Shown here one piece after another: positions 1 to 8,601 of a stretch of 64,000 nucleotides of DNA (position 1 is its first letter; each line of letters starts with the position of its first letter). The DNA comes from Acidobacteriota bacterium. Its GTDB lineage: Bacteria; Acidobacteriota; UBA4820; DSQY01. The position numbers and the translations under genes are program-made. The notes below the pieces were generated by a model. The model did no database searches. It worked only from the letters and a program-made list of their open reading frames with translations, and was not told the DNA's origin. The stretch covers positions 55,020 through 119,019 of the forward strand of contig JAJYLT010000005.1 in assembly GCA_021787565.1 (NCBI GenBank), written 5' to 3'.

Positions 1-10
1 CCCTTTCAGT

Positions 11-1357
11 ATGGCGAAGGTCCTGATCGTCGATGACGAGGCGGCCATTCGGGAAACCCTCCGGGGCGTCCTTGAGCGGCAGGGCTACGCCGTCGTGGAG
101 GCGGCCAGCGCGCGGGCGGGCATCGCGGCGCTGGATGCGGAGGCGCCGGTGGACGTGGCCCTGGTGGACCTGCGGCTTCCCGACCTCGACGGCACGGCGG
201 TCCTGGATGCCTCTCTCGAACGGGGGCTCACCACGCCCGTGATCATGATCTCGGGCCACGGCTCCATCCCGGCCGCCGTGGACGCCGTGCGGAGGGGAGC
301 CTACGACTTTCTCGAAAAGCCTCTGGACCGCGAACGGCTCCTCATCGTGCTGCGCAACGCCACGCGCCAGTCGGCCCTGGAGCGCCGGGCCTCGGAGGAG
401 AGCGAGTCGGGGTTCCTGACCGCCTCCCCCCTGATGAAGGCCGTCCTCTCGGAGGCACAGCGGGCCGCGCCGTCCTACGCACCCATCCTCATCACCGGCG
501 AGACGGGATCGGGCAAGGAGGTGCTCGCGCGCTGGATCCACCGGCAGAGCCCATGGTCCACCGGACCCTTCGTGGCGCTCAACTGCGCCGCCCTGCCCGA
601 GAACCTCGCCGAATCGGAGCTCTTCGGCCACGCCCGTGGGGCCTTCACGGGCGCGGAGACGACGCGGAAGGGCAAGTTCCTCACCGCCGACGGGGGCACC
701 CTCTTCCTGGATGAAATCGGCGACCTCCCCCTCCCGGTGCAGGCCAAGCTGTTGCGGGTGCTGGAGGAGGGCGTCGTGGAGCCGGTGGGCTCGGACCGGC
801 CCGTCAAGGTGCGGGTCCGGGTCTTGGCGGCCACGCACCGGGATCTCAAGGCCAAGGCCAGGGAGGGAAGCTTCCGGGAGGACCTCCTCTTCCGCGTGTC
901 GGGATTTCCCCTGCACGTCCCGCCGCTGAGGGAGCGGCCGGAGGACATCCAGCTCCTGACCCGCCGCTTTCTGGCCGAGGCGCGAGTCCGGCAGGCGTGG
1001 CCCAACGGCGAACCCACGCCGGCCTTCCTCCGGGTGGTGGCCCGCCACGCCTGGCCGGGCAACGTCCGGGAGCTCCGGTGGGCCGTGGAAAGGGCCGTGC
1101 TGTTGGCCGGTCCCGCCATGCCGGGCCCGGAGCACCTTCCGCCCGAAGTGCGGTTCGGCCAGGGCGAGGCGCCCTCCGGATCCCTCGTGGAGGCGCGGCA
1201 GTTTGCGGAGGCCCAGGCCATCCGCCAGGCCCTGGAACAGGCCCGGGGCAACGTCGCCGCCGCGGCCCGGCTCCTCACCCTCAGCCGCTCCCGCCTCTAC
1301 GAGCGCCTGGGCGAGCTGGCGATCGACCCCGCTCCCTACCGCCGGCGCAAAGGGTGA
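11..1357 (+). CDS. sigma-54-dependent response regulator (NtrC family)
   Basis: Two-component transcription activator that opens sigma-54 promoters by ATP hydrolysis when its receiver domain is phosphorylated. An N-terminal receiver domain (about residues 1-120) has the acidic pair near the start (VDDE) and the phospho-acceptor Asp in VDLRLPD. The AAA+ domain (about 140-365) has Walker A GETGSGKE, the sigma-54 contact loop GAFTGA and Walker B TLFLDEIGD. A Fis-type helix-turn-helix closes the protein (about 400-440). The 448-aa length is normal for the family. The start lies 10 bases into the window, so the upstream gene, possibly the partner kinase, is out of view and the target is unknown. 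Confidence 0.93.
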   Translation: MAKVLIVDDEAAIRETLRGVLERQGYAVVEAASARAGIAALDAEAPVDVALVDLRLPDLDGTAVLDASLERGLTTPVIMISGHGSIPAAVDAVRRGAYDFLEKPLDRERLLIVLRNATRQSALERRASEESESGFLTASPLMKAVLSEAQRAAPSYAPILITGETGSGKEVLARWIHRQSPWSTGPFVALNCAALPENLAESELFGHARGAFTGAETTRKGKFLTADGGTLFLDEIGDLPLPVQAKLLRVLEEGVVEPVGSDRPVKVRVRVLAATHRDLKAKAREGSFREDLLFRVSGFPLHVPPLRERPEDIQLLTRRFLAEARVRQAWPNGEPTPAFLRVVARHAWPGNVRELRWAVERAVLLAGPAMPGPEHLPPEVRFGQGEAPSGSLVEARQFAEAQAIRQALEQARGNVAAAARLLTLSRSRLYERLGELAIDPAPYRRRKG

Positions 1358-1783
1358 CGGGAAATTCGGAAAGAAGGGATCACCACAGAGAGAGGCGCAG
1401 AGGGGTTGGAATTGGGAAAAATTCACCACAAAGACACCAAAACACGAAGGGATTAGGTGAAAGTGCGAAGGCGGAAAAATAAGATTCACCGCAGAGACGC
1501 CGAGGACGCGGAGGAATTTTCGGATTTGGGATTGGGGATTTGGGATTTGAAAACCAAGGCCTCGGCCCCTCCACCCTCCTTCCCATTGTGGGAGCCGTCG
1601 CCTGACGGCGACGGGATCGCGATCAGGCGATCGCTCCCACATCTATCATCCATCATCCATCCGGCGGGATTTGGGATTTGGGAAAAGACCCTTCCTCGGC
1701 CCCTCCACCCTCCACCCTCCCCTGCGTCTAGCGCCTCTCCTCACTTCCCACTGTCCCAAGCCCCCGTGCTATCCTAAGGTCCC
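1358..1783. repeat. gene-free gap made of dispersed repeat units
   Basis: No coding signal. It holds three units of the CACC(A/G)CAnAGACnCC filler family (about 1380-1400, 1424-1453, 1487-1515), a GGGATTTGGGATTTG tract and a paired hairpin repeat (1588-1640). Members of each class recur in other gaps of this window. Confidence 0.7.
1588..1640. repeat. BIME-like pair of inverted REP hairpins
   Basis: Begins GTGGGAG and ends CTCCCAC. Each half folds on itself: CCGTCGCC/GGCGACGG in the left half and CGATCGCC/GGCGATCG in the right. The GTRG head, hairpin and inverted pairing match the architecture of REP sequences mobilised by RAYT transposases. Related pairs lie near 5.05, 11.1, 16.1, 29.0, 33.1 and 59.6 kb. 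Confidence 0.7.
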
Positions 1784-2590
1784 ATGGATGCGACCCTGGC
1801 CACCGGCGTGAAGCTCGAGAAGATGCTCCTGAACCGCGCGGGCAGGGCCATCGCGGATTTCGACCTCATCCGAGAGGGAGACCGCGTGGCCGTGGCCCTC
1901 TCGGGCGGGAAGGACTCCTTCAGCCTGCTCAGGCTCCTCTTCCTGCTCCAGCGCCGCTCTCCGGTCTCCTTCGAGATGACGGGACTCACCATCCACAACG
2001 GCTCCGACCTGTTTCAGGCGGACCTCCTGGAGGAGTACTGCCACCGCGAGGGCATCCCCCTTCACGTGGAGAGGACCTCCCTCGCGGCCGTCGTAGAGGA
2101 GAAGCGGCGGCCCGGTTCCCCCTACTGCTCCCTCTGCTCGCGCCTCAGGCGGGGAGCCCTCTACGGCGCGGCGCGGGCCCTGGGCTGCAACAAGCTCGCC
2201 CTGGGGCACCACTTGGACGATGCCGCCGAGACGCTCCTCATGAACCTCTTCTTCGAGGGGAGCCTGAAGGCGATGCCCCCCAAGCTGCTCGCGGAGAACG
2301 GCAGGATCACGCTGATCCGTCCGCTGTTGTACGCCCCCGAGGCCCTGCTCGCCGACTACGCGCGTGAGCAGGGATTCCCCGTCATCGACTGCGGATGCTG
2401 GCTCTGCGGGGAGCAGGAGCAGGAGAGGGCGCGGATGAAGGTCCTCATCGCCCAGGTGTCCGGGCGCTACCCGAAAGTTCGAAGCTCCATCCTGTCGGCC
2501 CTTACGAGGCTGGAGCCCCGCTTTCTCATGGACCGTCGCCGGCATGATTTCGAGGAGGAGGAGGCCCCCCGTGGAACCCCTGAAGGCTGA
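1784..2590 (+). CDS. ttcA: tRNA 2-thiocytidine(32) synthetase TtcA-like
   Basis: ATP- and Fe-S-dependent enzyme that thiolates cytidine 32 of certain tRNAs in the cytoplasm. The PP-loop SGGKDS lies near residue 41. The family CxxC appears as CSLCSRLRRG near residue 123, and a third Cys group (CGCWLCG) sits in the C-terminal third where TtcA has its IPCNLCG-type motif. The 268-aa length is slightly short of E. coli TtcA (311 aa) but covers the whole catalytic core. The related TtuA-type thiolases are the main alternative. The downstream gene overlaps its 3' end. Confidence 0.86.
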   Translation: MDATLATGVKLEKMLLNRAGRAIADFDLIREGDRVAVALSGGKDSFSLLRLLFLLQRRSPVSFEMTGLTIHNGSDLFQADLLEEYCHREGIPLHVERTSLAAVVEEKRRPGSPYCSLCSRLRRGALYGAARALGCNKLALGHHLDDAAETLLMNLFFEGSLKAMPPKLLAENGRITLIRPLLYAPEALLADYAREQGFPVIDCGCWLCGEQEQERARMKVLIAQVSGRYPKVRSSILSALTRLEPRFLMDRRRHDFEEEEAPRGTPEG

Positions 2591-3074
2591 AGACCTGCGG
2601 GAGCTCGCGCGGCGCATCAGCCAGTACCGGCTCTTCTTCTCGATTTACGTCGCCTCGGCGGCCCTCTACGCGGCCAGCGCGGCGGCCCTGACCGCGCAGA
2701 CCACGCCCTCCCCCTACCCGCTCGCCGACGGCTCCCTCGCGTTCGGCCTCTTCGCCCTGCTCGTCGTCTTCCTCGGCCGCTGGGCCGCCTTCCGCCCCTC
2801 GGCCCTGCGCCGCCTCCAGTTGAACTCGATGCAGAAGATGGTCCGCTACACCTTTTTCACCTGGATCTTCCTGCTGGCGATGGGCGAGAGCCTGGGCATG
2901 ACGGCGGTCACGGCCGCGTCCCTGGGCTCTGGCTCGACCTGGAAGATGCTCCTGCTGTGCCTCTGGCAGGTGCTGGCCGGACTGGTGCTCACGCCGGAGC
3001 GGGCGCACTGGGACCGCGTGCTCTCTCTCTGGCAGCAAACCTTTTCCCCCCCGACCGATAGGAGGATCGCATGA
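2571..3074 (+). CDS. small integral membrane protein, unknown function
   Basis: No family recognised. The product has about four hydrophobic segments (roughly residues 15-40, 55-75, 100-125 and 135-150) separated by short charged loops, so an inner-membrane protein is likely. I chose the GTG at 2571 because GGAGGAGGAGG lies 6-7 bases upstream. An ATG at 2544 in the same frame has no such site and would overlap ttcA by 47 bases instead of 20. The 3' end overlaps the next gene by 4 bases (ATGA), so the two are probably cotranslated. Confidence 0.6.
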   Translation: MEPLKAEDLRELARRISQYRLFFSIYVASAALYAASAAALTAQTTPSPYPLADGSLAFGLFALLVVFLGRWAAFRPSALRRLQLNSMQKMVRYTFFTWIFLLAMGESLGMTAVTAASLGSGSTWKMLLLCLWQVLAGLVLTPERAHWDRVLSLWQQTFSPPTDRRIA

Positions 3075-3517
3075 GCCGTTCCCTGCTGCGCACCGCCCTC
3101 GTCGCCGCGGCGCTGTGCCTCTCGCTTCCCTTCAGCGCCGAGTTCTCGTGCAACCGCTACGACTTCGCGCTGAACCGGTTCATCCGCCTGGACACGAAGG
3201 CGGGGGACCTGGCGATCCAGGACGTTCAGTTCCAGTTCCCCTCGTACATCGGCCCCAAGAAGCTCGACATCGAGGGCCGAAACGAGGCCACGGTGGACGT
3301 CAAGAATTACGGCACCGTGCCCCTCAGGGTTCACGTGGCCATCGCCCTCTTCGACGCCAGCGGCAACCTGGTGGGGTGCGGCACGACGGGGAGCAAGCTC
3401 GGGTACACGCGGGCCGGCGAGGGCGAATCCTTCTACGTCGCCTTCAACTACGTGCATTCCAAGCTGATGAGCGCGAAGTACTTCTACCTGACCGTGGAGA
3501 CCGAACCCGCCAAGTAG
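3071..3517 (+). CDS. secreted protein, unknown function
   Basis: 148 aa with a clear N-terminal signal peptide: a basic start (MSRSLLRTAL), a hydrophobic core and a probable cleavage near residue 22-25. The mature part is beta-rich and mentions no catalytic motif; it resembles an Ig-like or extracellular beta-sandwich domain by composition (alternating V/I/F with D/N turns). It contains a Cys near the mature N-terminus and another in VGCGTTG that could pair. Start-stop overlap (ATGA) with the membrane protein upstream suggests a two-gene envelope unit. Function cannot be assigned. Confidence 0.65.
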   Translation: MSRSLLRTALVAAALCLSLPFSAEFSCNRYDFALNRFIRLDTKAGDLAIQDVQFQFPSYIGPKKLDIEGRNEATVDVKNYGTVPLRVHVAIALFDASGNLVGCGTTGSKLGYTRAGEGESFYVAFNYVHSKLMSAKYFYLTVETEPAK

Positions 3518-3567
3518 CGGAGAGAGAGAAGTCGGAAAAGAAAAATCCACCACTCAGCTCGGCCCGG

Positions 3568-4287
3568 TCACCGCTTCACGCCGCAGAGGGTCTGCGCCCC
3601 GTCCCGCGCCACGCGCAGGTGGACTCCCTCCTCGCGGAACTGAGGCAGGAAGCGGATCTCCACCCCCTCCTCCCTCACCACCCTGTTCAGGTGGAAGTGA
3701 CCCAGCACGGCCGATTTCACCCCTTCGGCCTTGAGGCGGCGGGCCCAGACCGAGAGCTCCTGCCTCGGGAAATAGGTCTTGTAGGTCGCGTTGGTGCCCG
3801 CCAGCCGGCCTTCCAAGTGACGGGCCAGCCGGAGCTGCCGTTCGGCCGGCAGGAGTTGGAAGAGCCTCCTCACGGATCGCGCCCTGGAAAACTCCCTCCA
3901 TCGGAGGTAGTTGGCATCCGAGGTGTTGATCAGGTCGCCGTGTTCGAAGCGGATGCGGGCGGGCCCATCCGTCACGAGGTCCCAGTGGTCGCACACCCGG
4001 ATGGGGCTCCACCGGGCCAGCTCCTTCATGAAGTAGTCGCGGTTCCCCGCCAGGTAGATGACCTTGCGCCCGTTCCCGGCGAGGCGCGAGAGGGCCGCGA
4101 GGACGGTTTCCTGTTCCGGGGTTTGGGCTCCGGGGAGGCCGATCCAGACCTGGAAGAGATCGCCGAGAAGGACCAGGTGGGGAGCGTCGGCCCTCTCGAA
4201 ATCCTGAAGCCAGGCGAGGAATACGGAAAGGACGGGGTCGCCGATCGAAAGGTGGGGGTCCGCCGCGCACCAAGCCAGGTCGTCCAC
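3568..4287 (-). CDS. LpxH-like UDP-2,3-diacylglucosamine pyrophosphatase / metallophosphoesterase
   Basis: Calcineurin-fold phosphoesterase, probably acting on UDP-2,3-diacylglucosamine in lipid A synthesis at the inner membrane face. Visible metal-ligand motifs in order are DPH near the N-terminus, GDLFxxW, GNRD, HGD with the family context ...NYxRWREFSR, and GHFH near the C-terminus. LpxH usually has SDLHL at the first motif, so AADPHLS is a variant. Start: the GTG at 4287 is preceded by GGAGGAG at good spacing and places the DxH motif about 9 residues in; upstream in-frame starts would add about 27 Arg-rich residues unlike the family. A broader YbbF/LpxH-type phosphoesterase role is possible. 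Confidence 0.78.
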   Translation of the reverse strand: MDDLAWCAADPHLSIGDPVLSVFLAWLQDFERADAPHLVLLGDLFQVWIGLPGAQTPEQETVLAALSRLAGNGRKVIYLAGNRDYFMKELARWSPIRVCDHWDLVTDGPARIRFEHGDLINTSDANYLRWREFSRARSVRRLFQLLPAERQLRLARHLEGRLAGTNATYKTYFPRQELSVWARRLKAEGVKSAVLGHFHLNRVVREEGVEIRFLPQFREEGVHLRVARDGAQTLCGVKR

Positions 4288-4564
4288 GCCGCTCCTCCGC
4301 CTCACGACGCACGGGCCGCGCCGACGGCCCCGCGTGGGGAGCCTATCACGCGGGTGGGGGCCGCACAAGGTTGCTTGCGGCCCGCCGGACGTTCATATTA
4401 TTCATCAGGCGATGGTAGCGCTGACAGGGTTGCGGCGCCGATCAGCGCGACCGGGGCTGGGGCAATAATGGCGCGATCATGTCGAGGGTGTTGGAGGGAC
4501 GGCCCCCCCTTGAGCCTCACGATGGGTGGCGCCGGATAAGTCATGGTCATCAAGGAGGAAGAAA
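4288..4564. other. divergent intergenic region
   Basis: Separates the lpxH-like gene (-) from the yjbQ-like gene (+), so both promoters must lie here. An AT-rich patch (TTCATATTATTCATC, about 4391-4405) is the best candidate but I could not fit a convincing -35/-10 pair. The AAGGAGGAAG before 4565 is the ribosome binding site of the + strand gene. Confidence 0.4.
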
Positions 4565-4981
4565 ATGGATTTGACCCTTGCCAGCCAGGAGCGTTGCGAG
4601 GTGATGGATATCACCGCCAACGTCCAGCGGGCCTGCCGTCAGTGGGGCGGAAGCGGGGCGGTGCTGGTCTACTGCCCCCACACGACCGGCGGCGTGACCC
4701 TCAACGAGAAATTCGATCCGACGGTCCGCCAGGACCTCCTGCACTGGATGGAGCGGCTGGTCCCCGCGGGAGCGGTCTACGCCCACGCGGAAGGGAACGC
4801 CGACGCCCACATCAAGGCGAGCCTTACTGGAAGCCAGGTCCTGATCCCCGTGCGCCAGGGGAATCTGCTCCTGGGCCGTTGGCAGGGGCTTTTTTTCCTG
4901 GAATTCGACGGGCCAAGGCACCGCACGCTCTGGCTCAGCTTCCTGGCAACCGCGCCGCAAGAGGCGGCGAGCGGGAAGTAG
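4565..4981 (+). CDS. YjbQ/UPF0047 family protein (secondary thiamine-phosphate synthase enzyme)
   Basis: 138 aa, the normal size of YjbQ proteins. Family signatures are intact: HTTGGVTLNE near residue 38, EGNADAHIKASL near 78, and LGRWQGLFFLEFDGPR near 103. YjbQ members have weak thiamine-phosphate synthase activity when overproduced in E. coli; their natural role is unsettled. The ATG at 4565 is preceded by AAGGAGGAAG; a longer in-frame start at 4526 has no site and adds residues outside the family. It is monocistronic here, followed by repeat DNA. Confidence 0.85.
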   Translation: MDLTLASQERCEVMDITANVQRACRQWGGSGAVLVYCPHTTGGVTLNEKFDPTVRQDLLHWMERLVPAGAVYAHAEGNADAHIKASLTGSQVLIPVRQGNLLLGRWQGLFFLEFDGPRHRTLWLSFLATAPQEAASGK

Positions 4982-5200
4982 CGGCCGGTGGAAACCGGCC
5001 GTTCCCGGCCGCCCAGCGGGCGGCCGGCTGGATGATGATGGATGAGGGAACGATCGCCTGATCGCGGCCCAGTCGCCGTCAGGCGACGGTTCCCACGCGC
5101 GTGGTTGTGGGAGCGGTTGCCCAATCGCGGCGGGCCTTCGTTGTTTTTTTCAATTCGCCATTCGCAATTCGTCATTCGTCCCTCATCGGCCCCTTCGCCG
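4982..5200. repeat. intergenic REP-type hairpins and AATTCG filler
   Basis: Contains a GGCCGGTGGAAACCGGCC hairpin and a GGCCGCCCAGCGGGCGGCC hairpin (about 4983-5025), a BIME-like pair (5046-5096, CGATCGCCTGATCG and GTCGCCGTCAGGCGAC), a further GTGGGAGCGGTTGCCCAATCGC half unit (5107-5130), then AATTCGCCATTCGCAATTCG filler. No gene seen. Confidence 0.65.
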
Positions 5201-5920
5201 TCAGTCGTTGACGGTCACGAAGCCCGTGACGCCGTCGGTCTGGATTCGGCGCTGGAGGGCCTCGGCGGCCTCCTCGCTGGACAGGTGGCCCACGCGGACC
5301 CGGTAGAAGTCCCGGAACCGGATCACGTACGCATCGCCGTAACGGTTGGCCATCAGGTCCCTGTAACGCAGCGCGTTCCGCTCGTTCTGGAAGGCTCCCA
5401 CCTGGACGGTGAAGGAGGCGTCGAGCAGGGAGGCGCTGCTGCCGGGACCGCCCACGAGGGTCTCGCCGGTCGTGGGGGCGGACTTGGGCCGCTCGGTGGC
5501 GCGGTCCAACACCTGGATGCGAACGTGGGCCAGCCCCTCGTTGGCAAATCCCAGGGCCTTGGCCGCGCCGTAGGAGCAGTCCAGCCCCCGGCCCTTCACG
5601 AAAGGGCCTCTGTCGTTGATCGTGAGCACGGCCTGGCGGCCGTTGTCCAGATTGGTGACCCTCACGATGGTCCCCAGCGGCAGGGTGCGATGCGCCGCGG
5701 TGAGGCCGTACATGTTGAAGATCTCGCCGCTGGCCGTGGGCTTGCCGTTGAAGTCCTTCCCGTACCAGGAGGAGACCACCTCCTGCTCCCGGTCCCGGGC
5801 GGAGAGGTGGGGGACGCCGGCCCGGCGCCGGTGGTGGACGCAGCCGCTCAGGAACACCAGCGCCACGAGCCCAAACCCTGCCAGCAACCGCCTGCGGCCC
5901 CTCTTGCCGTCAGCGCTCAT
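5201..5920 (-). CDS. rlpA: septal ring lytic transglycosylase RlpA family lipoprotein
   Basis: Outer-membrane lipoprotein that cleaves denuded peptidoglycan or helps cell separation. The N-terminus is a lipoprotein signal with lipobox LSGC (Cys about residue 27). A double-psi beta-barrel follows, with the RlpA signature SSWYGKDFNGKPTASGE, TAAHRTLPLG and INDRGPF; then a C-terminal SPOR domain (about residues 165-239, starting FTVQVGAF) that binds septal glycan. 239 aa is short for the family but all domains are present. Its first bases overlap the 3' end of the small membrane gene upstream by 11 nt. Confidence 0.92.
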   Translation of the reverse strand: MSADGKRGRRRLLAGFGLVALVFLSGCVHHRRRAGVPHLSARDREQEVVSSWYGKDFNGKPTASGEIFNMYGLTAAHRTLPLGTIVRVTNLDNGRQAVLTINDRGPFVKGRGLDCSYGAAKALGFANEGLAHVRIQVLDRATERPKSAPTTGETLVGGPGSSASLLDASFTVQVGAFQNERNALRYRDLMANRYGDAYVIRFRDFYRVRVGHLSSEEAAEALQRRIQTDGVTGFVTVND

Positions 5921-6158
5921 CGGGAAACGCCCTCCGCAGGGCGGAGCCCCGCCGGATGAACCAGAGGAACAGCAGAAAGGCCATGAGGCCGAGCAGGCCC
6001 CCGAGGGCGATGATCAGCAGCGCCCTGACCGCCGTTTCGCGCTGCCCCTCCGCCCCGCCGAACCAGGACCTCAGGGCCTCCAGGGCTGGGAAGCCCTCGA
6101 AAAGCATGTAGAGGGAGGACAGGAGGGCCTTGAGAATCCGGACCAGCCAGTCGAGCAC
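5910..6158 (-). CDS. small membrane protein, unknown function
   Basis: 82 aa. The N-terminal part (residues 1-30) is amphipathic (LVRILKALLSSLYMLF) and residues about 44-68 form a strong transmembrane helix (ALLIIALGGLLGLMAFLLFLWF), followed by a basic tail, so a single-pass inner-membrane protein is likely. It lies between a lolA-like gene and rlpA on the same strand and overlaps rlpA by 11 nt, which supports its being real and envelope-related. No family recognised. Confidence 0.6.
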   Translation of the reverse strand: MLDWLVRILKALLSSLYMLFEGFPALEALRSWFGGAEGQRETAVRALLIIALGGLLGLMAFLLFLWFIRRGSALRRAFPDER

Positions 6159-6224
6159 CCTCGTCCTCCCGCCCTGACACCCGAGACCCTGCCCCGAACG
6201 GAGGAGCGGTCCTCCCGTCAGGGC

Positions 6225-6980
6225 TCAGGGCTTGAAAGGGTTCTGCAGGTCCATGAGCTGTCGCTGCACCTTCACCCCCGGCGGGATATCCACCTTGAAG
6301 GCATCGGGAGGCAGCGCCGGGTTCAGATCCCAGTCCGAAAAGTCGAAGCGGATGCGGTCTCCCCCCGACTCCACCACGTCGAACCCCCTCAGGGTGCCCG
6401 TGCGGGCGTCCACGTCGAAGTGCAGGGCGGCGATTTTCCGCTTCAGCCTGAACTTGCGGGGAACGAGGATCAGGTGGACGATATCGCCCTCCTGGCCCGA
6501 CCAGATCACCGTGAAGGACTCCTTCAGCTCGGCCAGCGGCTGTCCGACGCCCAGGTAGTGGATGATCTTACTCTGGTGTCCCCGGATGTTCTGGACGATG
6601 ACCCGCCTCTGGCCTGGCTCATAGACCAGGAGGCTCCCATCCTTGATGAGGAAGTAGAGGGGCGAAGGGGAGGTGTACCGGTAGAGGGCCGTGTCGGGCT
6701 TCTTCAGCGTCAGCTCGCCCTTGAGCACCTGGGGCTTGGCGAGCATCTGGAAGTTGTTGGTCTGCACGAATTTCACGCGCAGGGTCTGGATCCCCTTCTG
6801 GAGCGCGTCCATCTTCTGCAAAAGGGCCACCAACCGAGGATCGTCCGGCTTCGGAGGTTCCTTGGCCCGCGTGGATAAGAGCGGGAGCGCCAGAAGGAAG
6901 AGGACGACGAAGAGTGGGAGGAGGAGGGCCCTCCCGCCCGGCCCGCCAGCGAAGAGGTTGGAGCGCCGTTCCCTAACCAT
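6225..6980 (-). CDS. LolA-like outer-membrane lipoprotein carrier protein
   Basis: Predicted periplasmic carrier of the LolA/LolB fold. An N-terminal signal/anchor (about residues 17-38) is followed by the LolA pattern: [14 protein letters not shown] (helix then first strand), [37 protein letters not shown], and a C-terminal strand region [29 protein letters not shown], close to the LolA end LPdxxFxFxxPxGvdv. About 250 aa compares with about 200 for LolA, the excess being the long N-terminus. It overlaps purH by 8 bases and is probably translationally coupled to it. Confidence 0.8.
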   Translation of the reverse strand: MVRERRSNLFAGGPGGRALLLPLFVVLFLLALPLLSTRAKEPPKPDDPRLVALLQKMDALQKGIQTLRVKFVQTNNFQMLAKPQVLKGELTLKKPDTALYRYTSPSPLYFLIKDGSLLVYEPGQRRVIVQNIRGHQSKIIHYLGVGQPLAELKESFTVIWSGQEGDIVHLILVPRKFRLKRKIAALHFDVDARTGTLRGFDVVESGGDRIRFDFSDWDLNPALPPDAFKVDIPPGVKVQRQLMDLQNPFKP

Positions 6981-8532
6981 GCCGGAAGTGCCTCGTGCCC
7001 GTGAAGACCATGGCCAGCTTGAGCCTGTCGGCGGCCTCGATGACCTCCGGATCCCGGATGCTTCCGCCAGGCTGGATCACGGCCGTGACGCCGGCTTCGG
7101 CCAGCTCCTCGACGCCATCCGGAAAGGGGAAGAAGGCGTCGGAGGCGGCCGAGCAGCCCCTCGTGTCGCGGTAGGCCTTCATCCGGGCGATCTTCACCGA
7201 ATCCACCCGGCTCATCTGGCCGGCGCCCACGCCCACGGTCCCCTCCGCGTCTCCGATGACGATGGCGTTGCTCTTCACGTGCTTGCAGACCTTCCAGGCC
7301 AGATCCAGGGCGGTGGTTTCAGATTCCGTGGGAGCCCGCTTCGTGACCACCTTGCGCTCCTCGGGCAGGCCCGGCAGGTCCTGGGTCTGCACCAGCAGCC
7401 CGCCCGCGACGCGCTTGAAGTCCCAACCCGGAAAGGGGTCCTGGTCCTTCAGCTCGATGACGCGGAGGTTCTTTTTCCGAGAGAGCACCTCCAGGGCCTT
7501 GCGCTCAAAGGAGGGGGCCACCACGATCTCCAGGAAGATCTCCGACAGGGCGAGGGCCGCCTCTCCGTCGCAGGGGACGTTGAAGGCGACGATGCCGCCG
7601 AAGGCCGAGAGGGAATCGGTCTGGAGGGCCCGGCGGAAGGCCGCCAGGGGCGTGGCCCCGAGGGCGGCCCCGCAGGGGTTGGTGTGCTTGATGACGGCGC
7701 AGGAGGGGCGCGGCAGCTCGCAGGCCAGGGCCCACGCCCCGTGCAGGTCCAGGAGGTTGTTGAAGGAGAGCTCCTTCCCCTGGTACTGCTTCAGGGCCCC
7801 GAGGAAGCGGTCCCCCTCGCGGTAGAAGGCCGCCTCCTGCTGCGGGTTCTCGCCGTAGCGGAGGCTCTGGGCCTTGTGCACGAAGAGGGGCAGGAAATCG
7901 GGGAAGGTCCCCCCATTGCGGACCAGCTCTCCCCCCTCCATGCGGATCGTGGAGAGGTGCCGGGCGATGGCCCCGTCGTACTGCGCCGTCCGCTGGAAGG
8001 CCTTGGCGGAGAGCCTCAGCCTCGTCTCGGCGGTGACGCCCCCCTCGCGCTCGATCTCTTCCATGAGGGGGCCGTAGTCCGACGGGTCCACGACGACGGC
8101 CACGGATTCGAAGTTCTTCGCCGCCGAGCGAACCATGGAGGGGCCGCCGATGTCGATGTTTTCGATGGCCTCGGCGATGCTCGCCCCGGGAGAGGCCACC
8201 ACCCTCTCGAAGGGGTAGAGGTTGACGACCACGAGGTCGATGGGCGCCCCGCCCAGCCGCTCCAGGTCCTTCAGGTGCTCCTCCGTCCGCCTCGCCAGGA
8301 TGCCGCCGTGCACGCGGGGATGCAGGGTCTTGACCCGCCCTTCCATGACCTCCGGGGAGCCCGTATAGGAGGCCACGTCCGTCACGGGCAGACCGGCCTC
8401 CCTCAGGAGCTTGGCCGTCCCGCCGGTGGAGAGCACCTCCACCCCACGCCCGGTGAGGAAGCGGACGAACCCTTCCAGGTTCTCCTTGCGCGAAACCGAA
8501 ATCAGAGCCCTCTGGATGGCCACCGTCTTCAT
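6973..8532 (-). CDS. purH: bifunctional AICAR transformylase / IMP cyclohydrolase PurH
   Basis: Catalyses the last two steps of IMP synthesis: formylation of AICAR with 10-formyl-THF and ring closure. 519 aa is the normal length. The N-terminal methylglyoxal-synthase-like cyclohydrolase domain (1 to about 200) begins [19 protein letters not shown] and carries [12 protein letters not shown]. The transformylase part shows [14 protein letters not shown], the catalytic Lys-His in [21 protein letters not shown] and the terminal [14 protein letters not shown] and [13 protein letters not shown] motifs. Other purine genes are not adjacent. Confidence 0.97.
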   Translation of the reverse strand: MKTVAIQRALISVSRKENLEGFVRFLTGRGVEVLSTGGTAKLLREAGLPVTDVASYTGSPEVMEGRVKTLHPRVHGGILARRTEEHLKDLERLGGAPIDLVVVNLYPFERVVASPGASIAEAIENIDIGGPSMVRSAAKNFESVAVVVDPSDYGPLMEEIEREGGVTAETRLRLSAKAFQRTAQYDGAIARHLSTIRMEGGELVRNGGTFPDFLPLFVHKAQSLRYGENPQQEAAFYREGDRFLGALKQYQGKELSFNNLLDLHGAWALACELPRPSCAVIKHTNPCGAALGATPLAAFRRALQTDSLSAFGGIVAFNVPCDGEAALALSEIFLEIVVAPSFERKALEVLSRKKNLRVIELKDQDPFPGWDFKRVAGGLLVQTQDLPGLPEERKVVTKRAPTESETTALDLAWKVCKHVKSNAIVIGDAEGTVGVGAGQMSRVDSVKIARMKAYRDTRGCSAASDAFFPFPDGVEELAEAGVTAVIQPGGSIRDPEVIEAADRLKLAMVFTGTRHFRHG

Positions 8533-8601
8533 CGTTCTTCTCCGCTCTCAGGGGCCGGGGACGGGCGCCGCCGGCGTTCCCGGCGTGGTGAAAGCCGCTC
8601 C

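Noticed and set aside
4430-4469. TTGCGG and CAATAAT as a promoter for the yjbQ-like gene
   Set aside because: The spacing is about 27 bases, too long for sigma-70.
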